A stretch of DNA of 64,000 nucleotides from the NCBI GenBank assembly GCA_037178675.1, contig JAYMGJ010000140.1:1-64000 (forward strand), given 5' to 3'. The stretch is from Scleroderma bovista (lineage: Eukaryota; Basidiomycota; Agaricomycetes; Boletales; Sclerodermataceae). Made by a program: the position numbers and the translations under genes. The notes under the pieces are model-generated. The model saw nothing but the letters and a program-made list of their open reading frames with translations. It was not told the origin of the DNA and did not search any database. Positions 47,616 to 59,074 of the stretch are shown in pieces; position 1 is the stretch's first letter, and each line of letters begins with the position of its first letter.

Positions 47616-48992
47616 TACCTCCTCGAGACCATTACAGAAGCGATCAACACCCCCGTCAGAGCTCCAAGAACACCAATCATCATTCACCGCGCATACTCAT
47701 CAAACTTGGTAGCAACAGGCATTCCTGCATGAGCAAAGTTAATGGTACCACTCCTAAGCGAGTATATGACGACGCCCGTGATGAATCCAGCGACAGAATA
47801 CGCAAGAAACACGAGCGGAAGCGAAGGCATGATGCTCCGGCGCTGAAAGACCCCATCAGTATCCGTATCAGTTACTGGCGAAAGGGTAATAACGCTTACA
47901 GGAAGCAGAACAAAGCCCTCTCCAGCGGTTTGTGCGGCACCTTGTGCCATTTCTGATTTATACCGGAAAATAGATACGAAAGATGTGATCATGCTCAGCA
48001 CAGAGCATAAGATGGCGACCAAACCTCCAATCCGGGTTATACTGTCCAATTCTGGCAGGGTCATGAGCGTCACCGAAGCACTGAGGATGATGGCCGACTG
48101 TGGTTAGGAGATGAGTACAACTTTCAAAAACATGGATGCGGCCCTCACCACAAGACATGCACATGCGCCGATGATGAATAGTGGAGCGCTGCTCGGCGTA
48201 GCTGTGTTGTTCTCCACGTCAAAATGACTACTGTATCTCGCTCTGTCGACCAAGAGGAACGGGATCCCTAGGTCATAGTATGCCGACGACGATTTCCAGC
48301 ACCGTGTGCAAGATCGGCGTGTACTTTGCGGTGTGCATATGGCTGATGTCGCGGGGTAGAGGTCTGTGCGGCCTGAGGTGCACCTGGTGCCAATGTGCTG
48401 CGCGTAGTGTACAAGATAAGATAGTCATTCCATGCAGTCGATGGAAAAACAAAACATACCGACTCGTAATAGGATTCGCGCGACCATGCGCGGCTCGTCG
48501 GTGAAGACTGACGGAGCACTGTCTGTAGGATCGTTGACGACGAGAGTTGGAATGGGCTGGGCAGGGGGAGGTGCGGGGACTTCTTCAGGTACAGATGGTG
48601 CTGGAGTAGGACCGCGAGCTGACTCTGTACATTCAGCAGAGATGACCTCTCCAGAAAGCAGGGAGGACGGCCCTTTCGGGAGAGCAGGTGCGGGTTCAGG
48701 AGATAAGGCTGCAGCCTCGCAAATGGGCGATTCAGGAATAGGGCTGGGCGTCGATACAGCGGGTTGAGCTGGGATCTATAGTTTGATGAGGGATGAACTA
48801 GAGTCCTTGCTTTCGGGTGTGGGTGGATAAAAGAGCCTGTGGTGGACGCGGTATCGGAGTCGGGGGGCGGGGAAGTTGCTGAGCCTGCGCAGCCAGGTAG
48901 AACTGGGGATACTGAATGCAGTCGAGGAGCGTTGCATCACCGTCCCGACGCGTGAGCGAAAGGTCGACTTTTTTCGCGGGAGTAGTGGCCAT
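47616..48992 (-). pseudogene. Multi-exon membrane protein gene, probably with a premature stop
   Basis: Start ATG 48992 (MATTPAKKVDLSLTRRDGDA). A proline-rich exon at about 48780-48465 follows (ESPICEAAALSPEPAPALPK). After further introns come hydrophobic segments: APLFIIGACACLV, then across an intron SAIILSASVTLMTL, GLVAILCSVLSMITSFVSIF and LVFLAYSVAGFITGVVIYSL. Four to five membrane spans are likely. The frame ends at a TGA in FDEYAR* (about 47684), yet the same frame continues MMIGVLGALTGVLIASVMVS RR to a TAA at 47616, so the TGA probably replaced TGG. The exons between 48464 and 48200 are not resolved. Family not named; similar proline-rich plus membrane-tail proteins are common in Agaricomycetes. 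Confidence 0.55.
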
Positions 48993-49740
48993 GGCTGAAG
49001 GGATGGAATAGATAATTAGGGGGTGGTGCTGGGGCGGAATGGGAAGCGAGAGGGTTGCGCAGTGAGTTATCTATACAAGAGTGAGGTCATGCCTGGGACA
49101 ACGGGGGCAGATAATCGCGAGGTGGGTGAGGCATACATGGCAAAGTGTGATATCGCGAGCGAAACACGCTGTATCTATGTAATGTAGACAGGGTTACGAT
49201 ATAAATGGAACTAAGTTACAAGAGTGTCAAAATATGTCAAAGTATGGCAGTATTGCAACCTGGGTTTGGAAGTTTCCGACATACTCACCACCTTATACCT
49301 CAGTGCTTGAAGTCAAACAGTATTTGGGGGATTATTTATTGCTGGTGTTGGGAAAATCGACACGGGAAGCCTAACTAGGCTTGTTGACACTACTTTGGCA
49401 CCTAGCCTAGTAAGGCTTAGTAATCGGGAACTATAGTGACCCGTGCACCCGATTACCTAAGCACCGCTCCTCTTCCCACCCTGCTCCTTTTACATACGAG
49501 CCTCCCAGGTCTCCCTCTGGCTATTCCTCTGGCTATTGTGTTTGGATCTGAGTATACAGGACAGCTGGCGGTCGCGGAAGGCTTAGCGTGGCCACAATTA
49601 TCTTATCTAATATCGCTGACCCGCTAACTTCAAGTGGAACGACTTGGTTGCAGCTGGAGTATAGCTCCGGGTACAACTAAAGTAACTTGTGTATTTCTTG
49701 GCGAAATAAGCACCCTCTCACACTTCTTTTGACTCAGGGT
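48993..49740. other. Intergenic, no gene recognised
   Basis: Upstream flanks of the membrane protein gene and of the FunK1 gene. An imperfect inverted phrase CCTAACTAGGCTTGTTG / AGCCTAGTAAGGCTTAG lies at about 49368-49422; nothing else noted. Confidence 0.4.
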
Positions 49741-50308
49741 ATGCCAGGAATGACGCCTAACCTAGTGGACACCACGCACAATATCCTCAAGGATTCTATT
49801 GACATTGACACTGATTTACTTAACCATGGCGACGAACTGGCGATATCCGACCTATTGACCCTCGCAGATTCAGAAAAGTGGATGCCGAGCGACGTTCGTG
49901 CAAAATACTCAACTCTGGCCCTCGACCACTTGTGCAATTGGGGGATATACGATCGGGACACACGTTCCTGGGTTCTGGGACCCCTGAGCGAGGAACAAAG
50001 CACTACAGCCTGCGCCAATCAGTTGGAGTTGGGTTGGACAAGGATCTTCAATTATGTGGGACCTTAATTAGTGTGTCTGCCTGCTAAATAACATTCAACT
50101 TGTGTGTAGATTGTCCACGCAGTCTCAGACCGCGCCTCACGCTTGTGGATCCATCACGGAAACAGCCTAGTCGGGGGTCGCTGCAAGCCCGACATCGTCC
50201 TCGTCCCCTCTGACTTTAACACTGCTTCAGAGACACCAACTTCGTGGACTGACATCCTCGTCACTTTGGAGCTGAAATCCGATAACTCTCTGCCCCTTCA
50301 CACACCGG
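49741..50308 (+). pseudogene. FunK1-type kinase gene 1, 5' part, split by a foldback element
   Basis: The frame at 49741-50055 (MPGMTPNLVDTTHNILKDSI, WGIYDRDTRSWVLGP) joins by an intron (50056-50109) to IVHAVSDRASRLWIHHGNSL, KPDIVLVPSDF and WTDILVTLELKSDN, and is then interrupted at the CCGG 50305-50308. The PDIVL and TLELKSD motifs belong to the N-terminal region of FunK1-type fungal kinases. The coding sequence resumes in the right frame at 53365. The true start may be in an upstream exon, because a splice acceptor (GACTCAG) stands just before the ATG. Confidence 0.7.
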
Positions 50309-50814
50309 GAATTTCAACATTTTCTGGCCGTTTATAGTGCAATAAAAATGACAAATGATAGTTTTAAATTTTGTTTTCACATTTTATTGCCAATAAAATT
50401 TGAAACTGTCGTAGTGGATAAAATCTTGCACAAAATAAGACCTGTAGTTTGGCATGTAATCCTTAATAAAATGGGAAATAAATAAGAAACTTTATTGCAG
50501 ATGAAAGCCTATTTATCATTTCAAATTTTGGAAGGCCCTTTCAATGAAATGAAAATCTCAAATTTCATCACTGCAAAAAGGACTAAGAAAATAAAATATT
50601 TTGTGAAGCCTGCAAAGTTTCAAATTTAAATTCACATTTTGCACACATGAAAAACTCAAACTTTTGTGAATGAGAAAAGTAATTGCCCACTCATCGGGCA
50701 CTCACTGGGCACTCACTCAAAGTTGAGTGCCCGATCAATGCCCACCAAGCACTGAGTACAAAGATCACACTGTTTTTTTTTGTTTAAGTTTGATTGCATC
50801 TGCAATCCTGCATG

Positions 50815-51598
50815 TGTTAGTGCCATTATGTGTCCTGCTCACTTGTTTCAGTGCCATTGCATCTCCCGCTCATTTGTGTCAGTGCCATTGCACATTCCAC
50901 TCACTTGTGTCAGGGCCATTGCATCTCCCGCTCATTTGTATCAGTGCCATTGCATCTCCCGCTCATTTGTGTCAGTGCCATTGCATCTCCCACTCATTTG
51001 TGTCAGTGCCATTGCATCTCCCGCTCATTTGTGTCAGTGCCATAGCATCTCCTGCTCATTTGTGTCAGTGCCATAGCATCTCCCGCTCATTTGTGTCAGT
51101 GCCATTGTATCTCCCGCTCATTTGTGTCAGTGCCATTGCATCTCCCACTCATTTGTGTCAGTGCCATAGCATTTCCTGCTCATTTGGTTGGGTACCATTG
51201 CACATTCCGCTCACTTGTGTCGGGGCCATTGCATCTCCTGCTCATTTGTATCAGTGCCATTGCATCTCCCACTCATTTGTGCCAGTGCCATAGCATCTCC
51301 CGCTCATTTGTTTGGGTGCCATGGCACATTCCGCTCACTTGTGTCAGGGCCATTGCATCTCCTGCTCATTTGTATCAGTGCCATTGCATCTCCCACTCAT
51401 TTGTGCCAGTGCCATAGCATCTCCCGCTCATTTGTTTGGGTGCCATGGCACATTCCGCTCACTTGTGTCCGGGCCATTGCATCTCCCACTCATTTGTGTC
51501 AGTGCAATTCCACATTCAGCTCACTTGTATCATGGCCGTTGCATCTCCTGTTCACTTGTGTCAGTGCCATTGCATCTCCCACTCATTTGTGCCAATGC
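50815..51598 (+). repeat. 31-bp tandem array in left foldback arm
   Basis: Unit of 31 bp beginning CAGTGCCATTGCATC and ending CTCATTTGTGT, about 25 copies. Some copies have GCACATTCCGCTCACTTG in place of the standard core, and these recur every three to five units, giving a higher-order pattern. Confidence 0.95.
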
Positions 51599-51609
51599 CA
51601 GGAGAGTCA

Positions 51610-52860
51610 ATCACACTGACACAAGTGAGTGGAATGTGCAATGTTGGCATAACTGAGCATGAGATACAATGGCACTGACACAAATGAGTGGGAGATGCAA
51701 TGGCACTGACACAAATGAGCGGGAGATGCAATGGCATGACACAAATGAGCGGGAGATGCAATGGCCCCGACACAAGTGAGCGGAATGTGCAATGGCACCC
51801 AAACAAATGAGTGGGAGATGCTATGGCACTGACACAAATGAGTGGGAGATGCAATGGCACTGATACAAATGAGCAGGAGATGCAATGGCCCCGACACAAG
51901 TGAGCAGAATGTGCAATGGCACCCAAACAAATGAGCGGCAGATGCTATGGCACTGACACAAATGAGTGGGAGATGCAATGGCACTGCCACAAATGAGCGG
52001 GAGATGCAATGGCACTGATACAAATGAGCGGGAGATGCAATGGCACTGATATAAATGAGCAGGAGATGCAATGGCACTGATACAAATGAGTGGGAGATGC
52101 AATGGCCCTGACACAAGTGAGCGGGAGATGCAATGGCCCTGATACAAATGAGCGGGAGATGCAATGGCCCCAACACAAGTGAGCGGAATGTGCAATGGCA
52201 CCCAAACAAATGAGTGGGAGATGCTATGGCACTGCCGCAAATGAGTGGGAGATGCAATGGCACTGACACAAATGAGCGGGAGATGCAATGGCACTGACAC
52301 AAATGAGCGGGAGATGCAATGGCACTGACACAAATGAGCGGGAGATGCAATGGCACTGACACAAATGAGCGGGAGATGCAATGGCACTGACACAAATGAG
52401 CGGGAGATGCAATGGCACTGATACAAATGAGTGGGAGATGCAATGGCACTGATACAAATGAGCAGGAGATGCAATGGCCCCGACACAAGTGAGCAGAATG
52501 TGCAATGCCACTGACACAAATGAGTGGGAGATGCAATGGCCCTGACCCAACTTAGCGGAATGTGCAATGGCACTGACACAAATGAGCGGGAGATGCAATG
52601 GCACCAACACAAGTGAGCAGAATGTGCAATGGCACTGACACATATGAGTGGGAGATGCAATGGCACTGACACATTTGAGTGGGAGATGCAATGGCACTGA
52701 TACAAATGAGCGGGAGATGCAATGGCGCTGACACATATGAGTGGGAGATGCCATGGCCCTGACCCAACTGAGCGGAATGTGCAATGGCACTGACACACAT
52801 GAGTGGGAGATGCAATGGCACTGAAACAAGTGAGCAGGACACATAATGGCACTAACACAT
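51610..52860 (-). repeat. 31-bp tandem array in right foldback arm (inverted)
   Basis: The same 31-bp unit in reverse complement (GAGCGGGAGATGCAATGGCA), about 40 copies, so this arm is longer than the left by roughly 450 bp. Long open frames on the minus strand are a repeat artefact. Confidence 0.95.
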
Positions 52861-53364
52861 GTGTGATTGCAGATCCAGTCAAACTTAAACAAAAAAAAAA
52901 CAGTGTGATCTTTGTATTCAGCGATTGGTGGGCATTGATCGGGCACTCACCTTTGAGTGAGCGCCCAGTGAGTGCCCGATGAGTGGGCAATTACTTTTCT
53001 CATTCACAAAAGTTTGAGTTTTTCATGTGTGCAAAATGTGAATTTAAATTTGAAACTTTGCAGGCTTCACAAAATATTTTATTTTCTTAGTCCTTTTTGC
53101 AGTGATGAAATTTGAGATTTTCATTTGATCGAAAGTGCCTTCCAAAATTTCAAATAATAAATAGGCTTTCATTTGCAATAAAGTTTTTTATTCATTTATC
53201 ATTTTATTAAGCATTACATGCTAGACTACAGGTCTTATTTTGTGTAAGATTTTATCCACTACAACAGTTTCAAATTTTATTGCCAATAAAATGTGAAAAT
53301 AAAATTTAAAACTATCATTTGTCATTTTTATTGCACTATAAACGGCCAGAAAATGTTGAAATCC

Positions 53365-55137
53365 CCGGTGTGTCAGAAGATCGCGGAATCACAATTGCAC
53401 GACCACGTGTACTTCATCCTATCCTCCCAGGTCGACCGCGAGGTAGTGATGTCCTTCACATTGTGTGGGCCATCACTACATCTCTTCCTCTTCTCCCGCA
53501 ACGGTTATTTCAAGTCATCGGCGATCAACGTGCATACGGAGCCTGAGCTGTTGGTGAAGCTGGTGGCAATGACGGTCTACGGGGACCGTGCTTGGCTAGG
53601 CTACGATAAGGCTTATCACAGCGTTGCAGACATGGCGACCGTCTTTTTCCAGGGGGAATGGCATCGCATACTGGTGGTCCTGTTTCATGCCAAGGGTTTG
53701 AAAGGGCGAGGGACTCGCGTACTTGTAATCCAGGCAGAAAAAGGAGGCAAACCGTTCGTCCTCAAAGATACCTACCACAATGTGGACTGGGCCACCGATG
53801 GGGAGATTTATGGGTTACTTCAAGACCATGGGCGAGGGTCTGGGGCAGAGGACCCTCTGGGAGCTGGTGGGGAGCAAGGTTTGCCGGTTTTTATTAGTGA
53901 AGAAGTTGCCCCACTGGCGCCCATGGAGGAATTGGCGCGAAAGCTGTGCCCCAGTTCTCGGTACAAACAGGCGAAGAGGCACCTTCGCGTCGCCTTTAAA
54001 ACATTGTCGGTGGGGATTACCTGGTTCTCTTGCGCACGAGAGTTCCTGGATACTTTCATAGACGTTGTCGAAGGTAAGCTTTCACTTTTATACTATCCGT
54101 CCAGAAGAACTGATATCACGCTTAAGCACATAAATATGCATGCGACAATAGGCAAGTACTACACTGTGACATCAGCGATACAAACCTCTGGGTGCGGACG
54201 GAGATTAGCGGGGACACAAGTGAGGAATCATCTCTAAAGGGACCTCAGGAATGGGTCGAAGCACTAGCGGAAGCAGCAGTGCCTGCCAAGCCAGAAGGTG
54301 CAATGGAGGAGTGGTATCCCCAGCGGCAGGGAATGCTAGGGGATTGGGGCTTTGCACAAGATCAAAAGTCCGAGCCTTCACAGAACGTTCGATATCTAAC
54401 GGCGCGTTAATCTTTACCAATTCTTTGGCTTTTGTTGGAATCTTCTGCAGGGCACATTCCCATTTCAGGCCATTGAAATTCTTCGAGGCGCTGACTCTGA
54501 AGGGAATATTCCCTTTCATCGCACCCATCACGACCTGGAAGGATTCTTCTGGGTTCTTTGGATAATCTTCATCAAGGTCGTCGGTCCCTACAATGAACGA
54601 GCCCGTATGTCAACCTCACCCCAGACCACGACGTCATCCAATGTACCCCATCCCCCACTGCCTGAAGATCCAGAGACGATGCACCTAAACTGTCTTCCCT
54701 CCTGGGCACGCCCTGGTCCATGTAACCTGCGCTCTTCCGATGTCGCGTGGTCAAAGCTGGGCTTGGGATTAACACTGGCTGAGCACATCAGTGAGTATTG
54801 GCGGAAGCACACAAGCATCCGGGAGGGATTACTCAGGCTTCGAGAGCTTTTTTGTTGGACCCGTGTCGTTCAGGCCCGTGTTGCTCCACCACCTGACGTC
54901 AGCCACCAGCAGCTGCTAGCCGTACTTCGCGCCATGCGTGAAGGAATCAACCCTGCTGATGATCCGTTCCCTCCCTCGGAAGTTGTGCGGGCTGGTCGAG
55001 AACGCTATAAGCGTTATATGTGTCAAGGAGGAGCGGACCCCCCTGTGCTGGGTACTCAGACCAAGGCCAGCATCCGCAGTAGTCGGAAACGCCAAAGAAA
55101 GGATGTCGAGAGTGGCCCTGTGGATTGCAACAGTTAA
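53365..55137 (+). pseudogene. FunK1-type kinase gene 1, 3' part (kinase domain)
   Basis: The frame resumes PVCQKIAESQLHDHVYFI, SQVDREVVMSFTLCGPSLHL, then KPFVLKDTYHNVDWATDGEI (possible N-lobe Lys). After an intron near 54075-54157 comes LHCDISDTNLWV: the catalytic HRD is HCD, a CGT to TGT-type change. DWGFA replaces the DFG-like motif. GTFPFQAIEILRG, then HHDLEGFFWVLWIIF, is the FunK1 C-lobe signature. A basic tail ends at TAA 55135-55137. The join between 54410 and 54450 leaves one extra base, so a frameshift is likely there. With the insertion upstream the gene cannot make a full protein. FunK1 kinases are an expanded Agaricomycete family of unknown substrates. Confidence 0.75.
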
Positions 55138-55363
55138 TTTGCACAGAAGTGGTGATGGACGGGCGTTTTCGCTGGGCAAGGGTAAGCTTGCATACTTTCA
55201 GAACATGTTTTATTTCGTCAGTGACCGCTGTATGGTCTACTTTCCTTATCGTTTTCTTTGTATGTATACCGGTATAGATGTTCGTTTATTACAAAACTCA
55301 TGGCCCTCCCAAGACGAATAGCTACATAGGCAGCGTGTAAGTTGAATTTGAGGCAAGCCCATC
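55138..55363. other. Short intergenic gap
   Basis: 3' flank of the FunK1 gene; nothing recognised. Confidence 0.4.
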
Positions 55364-56664
55364 ATGCAGGAGCCCATTCTCTTCCCACCGCCCCCAGTGT
55401 TCGAGGACAGCGTACATGATCCTGTTCTTCACGTCTCTGACAGCGAGGTCGTCATTCCCCTCGGTGGCGAGGAGCCACCAACACTTACTCCATACAAGGC
55501 CTCCTACTTCACTTCTGGAAACGGGTCGGTAATCTCACACGACCCCTACCTGTATGTCGCTCCATACATGCACGCACTGGCTTACTCTTCCACAGGGGAG
55601 GCACTTTACCGCTTTCTACTCTCGCAAGCTTCCATCCCACCCCAGCTTGTCCTACACTGCAGCGGATCTGACGACGAGACTCGCACCCACACCATCCACC
55701 GCGAACACAACTTGCGGACAGCGAAGGATGGAAACAGAGGAGTATACGGAACGCGTCGTTGACTTTGACTTCAAGATAGACGTTGATCGGAAACCCAGTA
55801 CATGGTCCGTCGCAGACACTCTCCCCACGTATCGTGGACGCATGTTCCGCGAAGTAGAAAGGAAGGTCGCCAAAAGTTGGGAGGACGAGCGTGCCCGCCG
55901 GGGATTTCCTCCTTGGATTGGTAGCGACTATGCGTGGAGACTAGATCAACCATCCGTCATGCACACAGACAGTGTCTTAAAGTCGTCCTGGACCCTTCGC
56001 CGTTGGGCTGACGACTATTGTTCCAGTAGGAAATTCCTCAAGGGATTTGACTATGAGAAGGTTTGTCAATTATTCTCCGATTACTGACTTCCTAAACAAG
56101 ATCTCAGGTCGTCTATGGGTGGAATTTTGACGCCATCATAACCGCAACCCAATCCCTCATAAATTCTACTTATTATGGGGGAACCGTTCAAGTCCGTTTC
56201 GAGACGTCGTGCTCATTGCTTTCTGTTCGCTCAGAGAACCGCCTTTCACGGGCGCTTTCTAATGGCTGGATCAAGTTTTTACTCATCATCACTCTGATAT
56301 ACCCATTTTTAGGCTCTTTGAACGATTCCACCACCGCGGTGGCGGCAGCTGGAAAGTCTGCGGTGGCGCATATGCACTCAAACGCATCGCACAGTTCAAT
56401 CCTCCTGTGAATTATGCTGAGAGTCCCTTCCAAGGCGTCGCCCAAGCATCAGGAATGTTAGATCCTTTCTGTCAGCCTATGGGAGGTTCACTAACACCTG
56501 AGACAACGAGAGTTGAAGGGATGAGGGAAGGAGAGTGGTTCAGACAGTGGGAAGGGACGATCCGGCGAGCCGTTTACAGCCGTTTGCAAGATGCACAACC
56601 ACTAGTAAGACCGGATAGTCTTCCGAACTCGATACCACAAGCTGCATTATTGGATGGCTACTGA
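55364..56664 (+). pseudogene. Agaricomycete membrane-protein family member with frameshifts
   Basis: Start ATG 55364 (MQEPILFPPPPVFED). Conserved-looking blocks follow: PYLYVAPYMHALAYSSTGEA, LYRFLLSQASIPPQLVLHCS; then in another frame YTERVVDFDFKIDV, YRGRMFREVE, FPPWIGSDYAWRL, SSWTLRRWADDYC, KFLKGFDYEK; an intron (56061-56107); then VVYGWNFDAII, FETSCSLLSVRSENRLSRAL and the membrane segment WIKFLLIITLIYPF. A second frame change at about 56313 leads to RFHHRGGGSWKVCGGAYALK and EGEWFRQWEGTIRRAV, ending LDGY at 56664. I know this arrangement from many mushroom genomes as an unnamed family; function unknown. Two 1-nt frame changes make this copy a likely pseudogene unless introns were missed near 55700. 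Confidence 0.65.
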
Positions 56665-57420
56665 GGGTTTCGATTTGTTTTAGTTGTCTTGTCTTGTTCT
56701 AGGGGTTATGCAACTGTACAATTTGGTATCACCCTATGCTATATGTCCCAAAGGGAACCAACGGATCTATAATAAAAAAACTCCTGTTCCTTTGTGCGAA
56801 TATGGTGTTGTCTGTCCACACACTCGAAACGCCAACATGCAGCCTGCCAGACTCAGGAAGGCTCTCCCGCTCAAAATCGGAGTAATCGTCTGTTTCCAGC
56901 AATGCCAATGCCGTCTCCAAGAACCACATGTGCTTCTTGATAAAATGCACGACGATAGTGCCACCAACCCGTTTGTTTCGATAGCGTGTCATTGCCCCTT
57001 CCCGATGGCGCCAGGCATATCTGACATCTGCCGCAGTGCCTGCCAGTGGAATCAGTCACATCATTTGGCAGTAAGAACTCGCCCCGCGAACCTTCGTGTA
57101 GTTTCGACATGTCACTTCCCTCTACAAGAGCTTCCACGCTCTCCAGAATGGCCAAATCTTGGGTCGGAACCTGATATTTCACCCCGAACGTGGAAACGCT
57201 TGAATGGGCCCAATTGGGCGGCGTCGGGAGACCCGGTCCGAGAATGGTATGCTGGATGGGTGAAGAATAATAATTGCGAGAAGCCGCCTCGATGTAGGAC
57301 ATGACAGATTGTTTGATGCGTTCGACATGTGAAGGGAACAGGAATCCATGGGAATATCTGTGGTCCGTCTCAGTGGTAGAAAGGCCTACAACTATCTTCA
57401 TCTACGAAGAGAGTCTGGCT
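56665..57420. other. Decayed region; possible minus-strand gene remnant
   Basis: A minus-strand frame at 56871-57401 reads MKIVVGLSTTETDHRYSHGF, IKQSVMSYIEAASRNYYSSP and more, protein-like but unassigned. The plus frame here is likely its shadow. The 57401-57430 segment is the 30-bp match to 47237-47266. Confidence 0.35.
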
Positions 57421-57423
57421 TAG

Positions 57424-59074
57424 GGAGACTACCTGGACCCCGAGGCGGACAGGGTTTGTTTTGTCTACGAGGTCGATGGTCATTACTACAAGACGCAGAA
57501 GGCAATCTTCGACCATCGGAGTCTATGTACAACAGGACGTGCGACTCGAGTATGGGAGGTTATCGAAGTTGCATCATTCGACAAGCTCCAGCCACTTGAG
57601 GGTTCGCATTCGATGGTCTTGAAGGATGTCTGGCTTGACGCCGGGTCGATGACTGAGGGCGACATTCAGCGAGAGATATTTACCGATCTCGAGAAGATTT
57701 CCAATGCTCTGCAAGCAGGCGTAGAACCGAAGGGCTTCACGGGCATGGATGATGAGTCGAAGCAGAAGCTGCGGAAGTGCTTGCTGGAGCAGGATTGGCA
57801 TCGGTACTTCCTCACGCTAGTCCGCGAATGGCAAGGGACGGCGTCGAAGGAGGTCGCCAAGGCAGCTGAGCCCGATTCCACACTTTTTGGGGCACCACCT
57901 ACTACTGTCAGACTCTGGTCTTTTCCGCACGCTGACTTCTCTCGGACGTCCCTGTCTCAACCGAGCGACCTGCTTGCGCATGAGGAAAAACCATTCAATC
58001 GTCGCCATTGTCCAAAGCGGCAGTCCTGTGTCGTTTTCAAGCAGGTGTGTGTGGCTTTGCATGATGTGTCGAAATTGGGTGATGTAATGACAGCATTGTT
58101 ATCTTGCGTGTTTGGTGAGATACTCCGTTCTCATTGTGCTATTCCCCAAGTGCTGATTGGCAGCACAGCTCTGCAATTGATGTTCTTGGCTGGGTGGGTC
58201 CATCGTGATATCAGCTCGGGCAACCTTTATTGGTTTGAGGGCAACAATGACCCTGAGGTGCGAGGCATACTAGCTGATCTGGAGTATGCTAGGCGCTTCC
58301 GTCCCTCGGACGGAAACCCGGACCCAAAAACGGTACGCATGACAGCATACATCTACGGGAGAAATCCAGAAACAGGTCCTCCTGTATATACCTCAACTAC
58401 CCTTGGATGAGAACTTGACGGGCTTTTTGGCGGGAAATATCACCACATCCCCTGAACTACAGCCCCACCCTATGCCCCCCGACATCAATTTCGTTGTGCA
58501 CAATTTTGAGCACGACATGGAGTCCATCTTCTGGCTTCTCCTTTGGACACTTCTAGTGCGTTTTCCCTGCAATCTTGATTCCAACAAGGAGAGGTCCGAA
58601 TTTGCGGGCATTTTGTCCGAGATCTTCCAGGACACGAGCATATGCAACCGGAAACGCGAACGGGTATTCAGTCAGATGGGGTTTTTACACGATCTTCTCG
58701 CCAGGTTCCTTGCCCCCCAGCTTAAACCCCTCCAGGCCCCACTCGATGCCCTTCGTACTGCGCTAGTGACAGGCTATCTGAGGAGAAAGCACGAATTCAA
58801 CGACCTCTCCTCGTACTCCATCCTATATAAGTTCTTGCGGATGACATTGATTATTTGTCAGCATTTGACGCAAAAACAGTCGTTGCCGGATCTACTGCCA
58901 TGTCGCTCCCTCTACCTCAACTCTGTCGCTGCTCAGGCCGAAATAGTAAACCTCCCACTTCAGGTCAACAAGCGCAGACGCAGTCAGTCTAATGCTGGCG
59001 ATGACGACAATGAATATGGGCTGGTATCATCGAAGGTGGCGCGGGGTCAGGGGAGTACATTTATGCAGAACTAA
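57424..59074 (+). pseudogene. FunK1-type kinase gene 2, probably broken
   Basis: After an in-frame TAG at 57421 the frame is open: GDYLDPEADRVCFVYEVDGH, TTGRATRVWEVIEV, MVLKDVWLDAGSMTEGDIQR (N-lobe with Lys and Glu), FGEILRSHCAIPQVLIGSTA, the catalytic loop GWVHRDISSGNLYWF and ILADLEYARRF. Around 58320-58420 the frame ends (TTLG*) and coding resumes in another frame with HNFEHDMESIFWLLLWTLLV, the FunK1 C-lobe, up to TAA 59072-59074. The stretch that normally carries GT-x-FMA is missing or garbled between the frames. It has an intact HRD, unlike gene 1. The N-terminal FunK1 portion before the TAG is not found, so a 5' truncation is likely. Confidence 0.65.

Larger units (their letters stand above)
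50309..53364. mobile_element. Foldback-type element, 3056 bp, inserted in a FunK1 gene
   Basis: The left end GAATTTCAACATTTTCTGGC and the right end (complement GGATTTCAACATTTTCTGGC) are inverted repeats, flanked on both sides by CCGG (50305-50308 and 53365-53368), which reads as a 4-bp target duplication. Inverted homology continues for ~500 bp per side (for example CAATAAAAATGACAAATGAT, GGGCACTCA phrases, a T9/A10 tract), then into tandem arrays that are themselves inverted, with a centre near 51600. There is no protein-coding gene inside. It is thus one giant hairpin, like foldback (FB) elements, and must be non-autonomous. The target CACACCGGTGTG is itself palindromic. Confidence 0.85.

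Noticed and set aside
50727..52990. Long open frames with Cys/His-rich translated repeats
   Set aside because: A 31-bp unit cycles through all frames, so stops are absent by chance. The frames occur on both strands of the inverted arrays and have no start context or introns.
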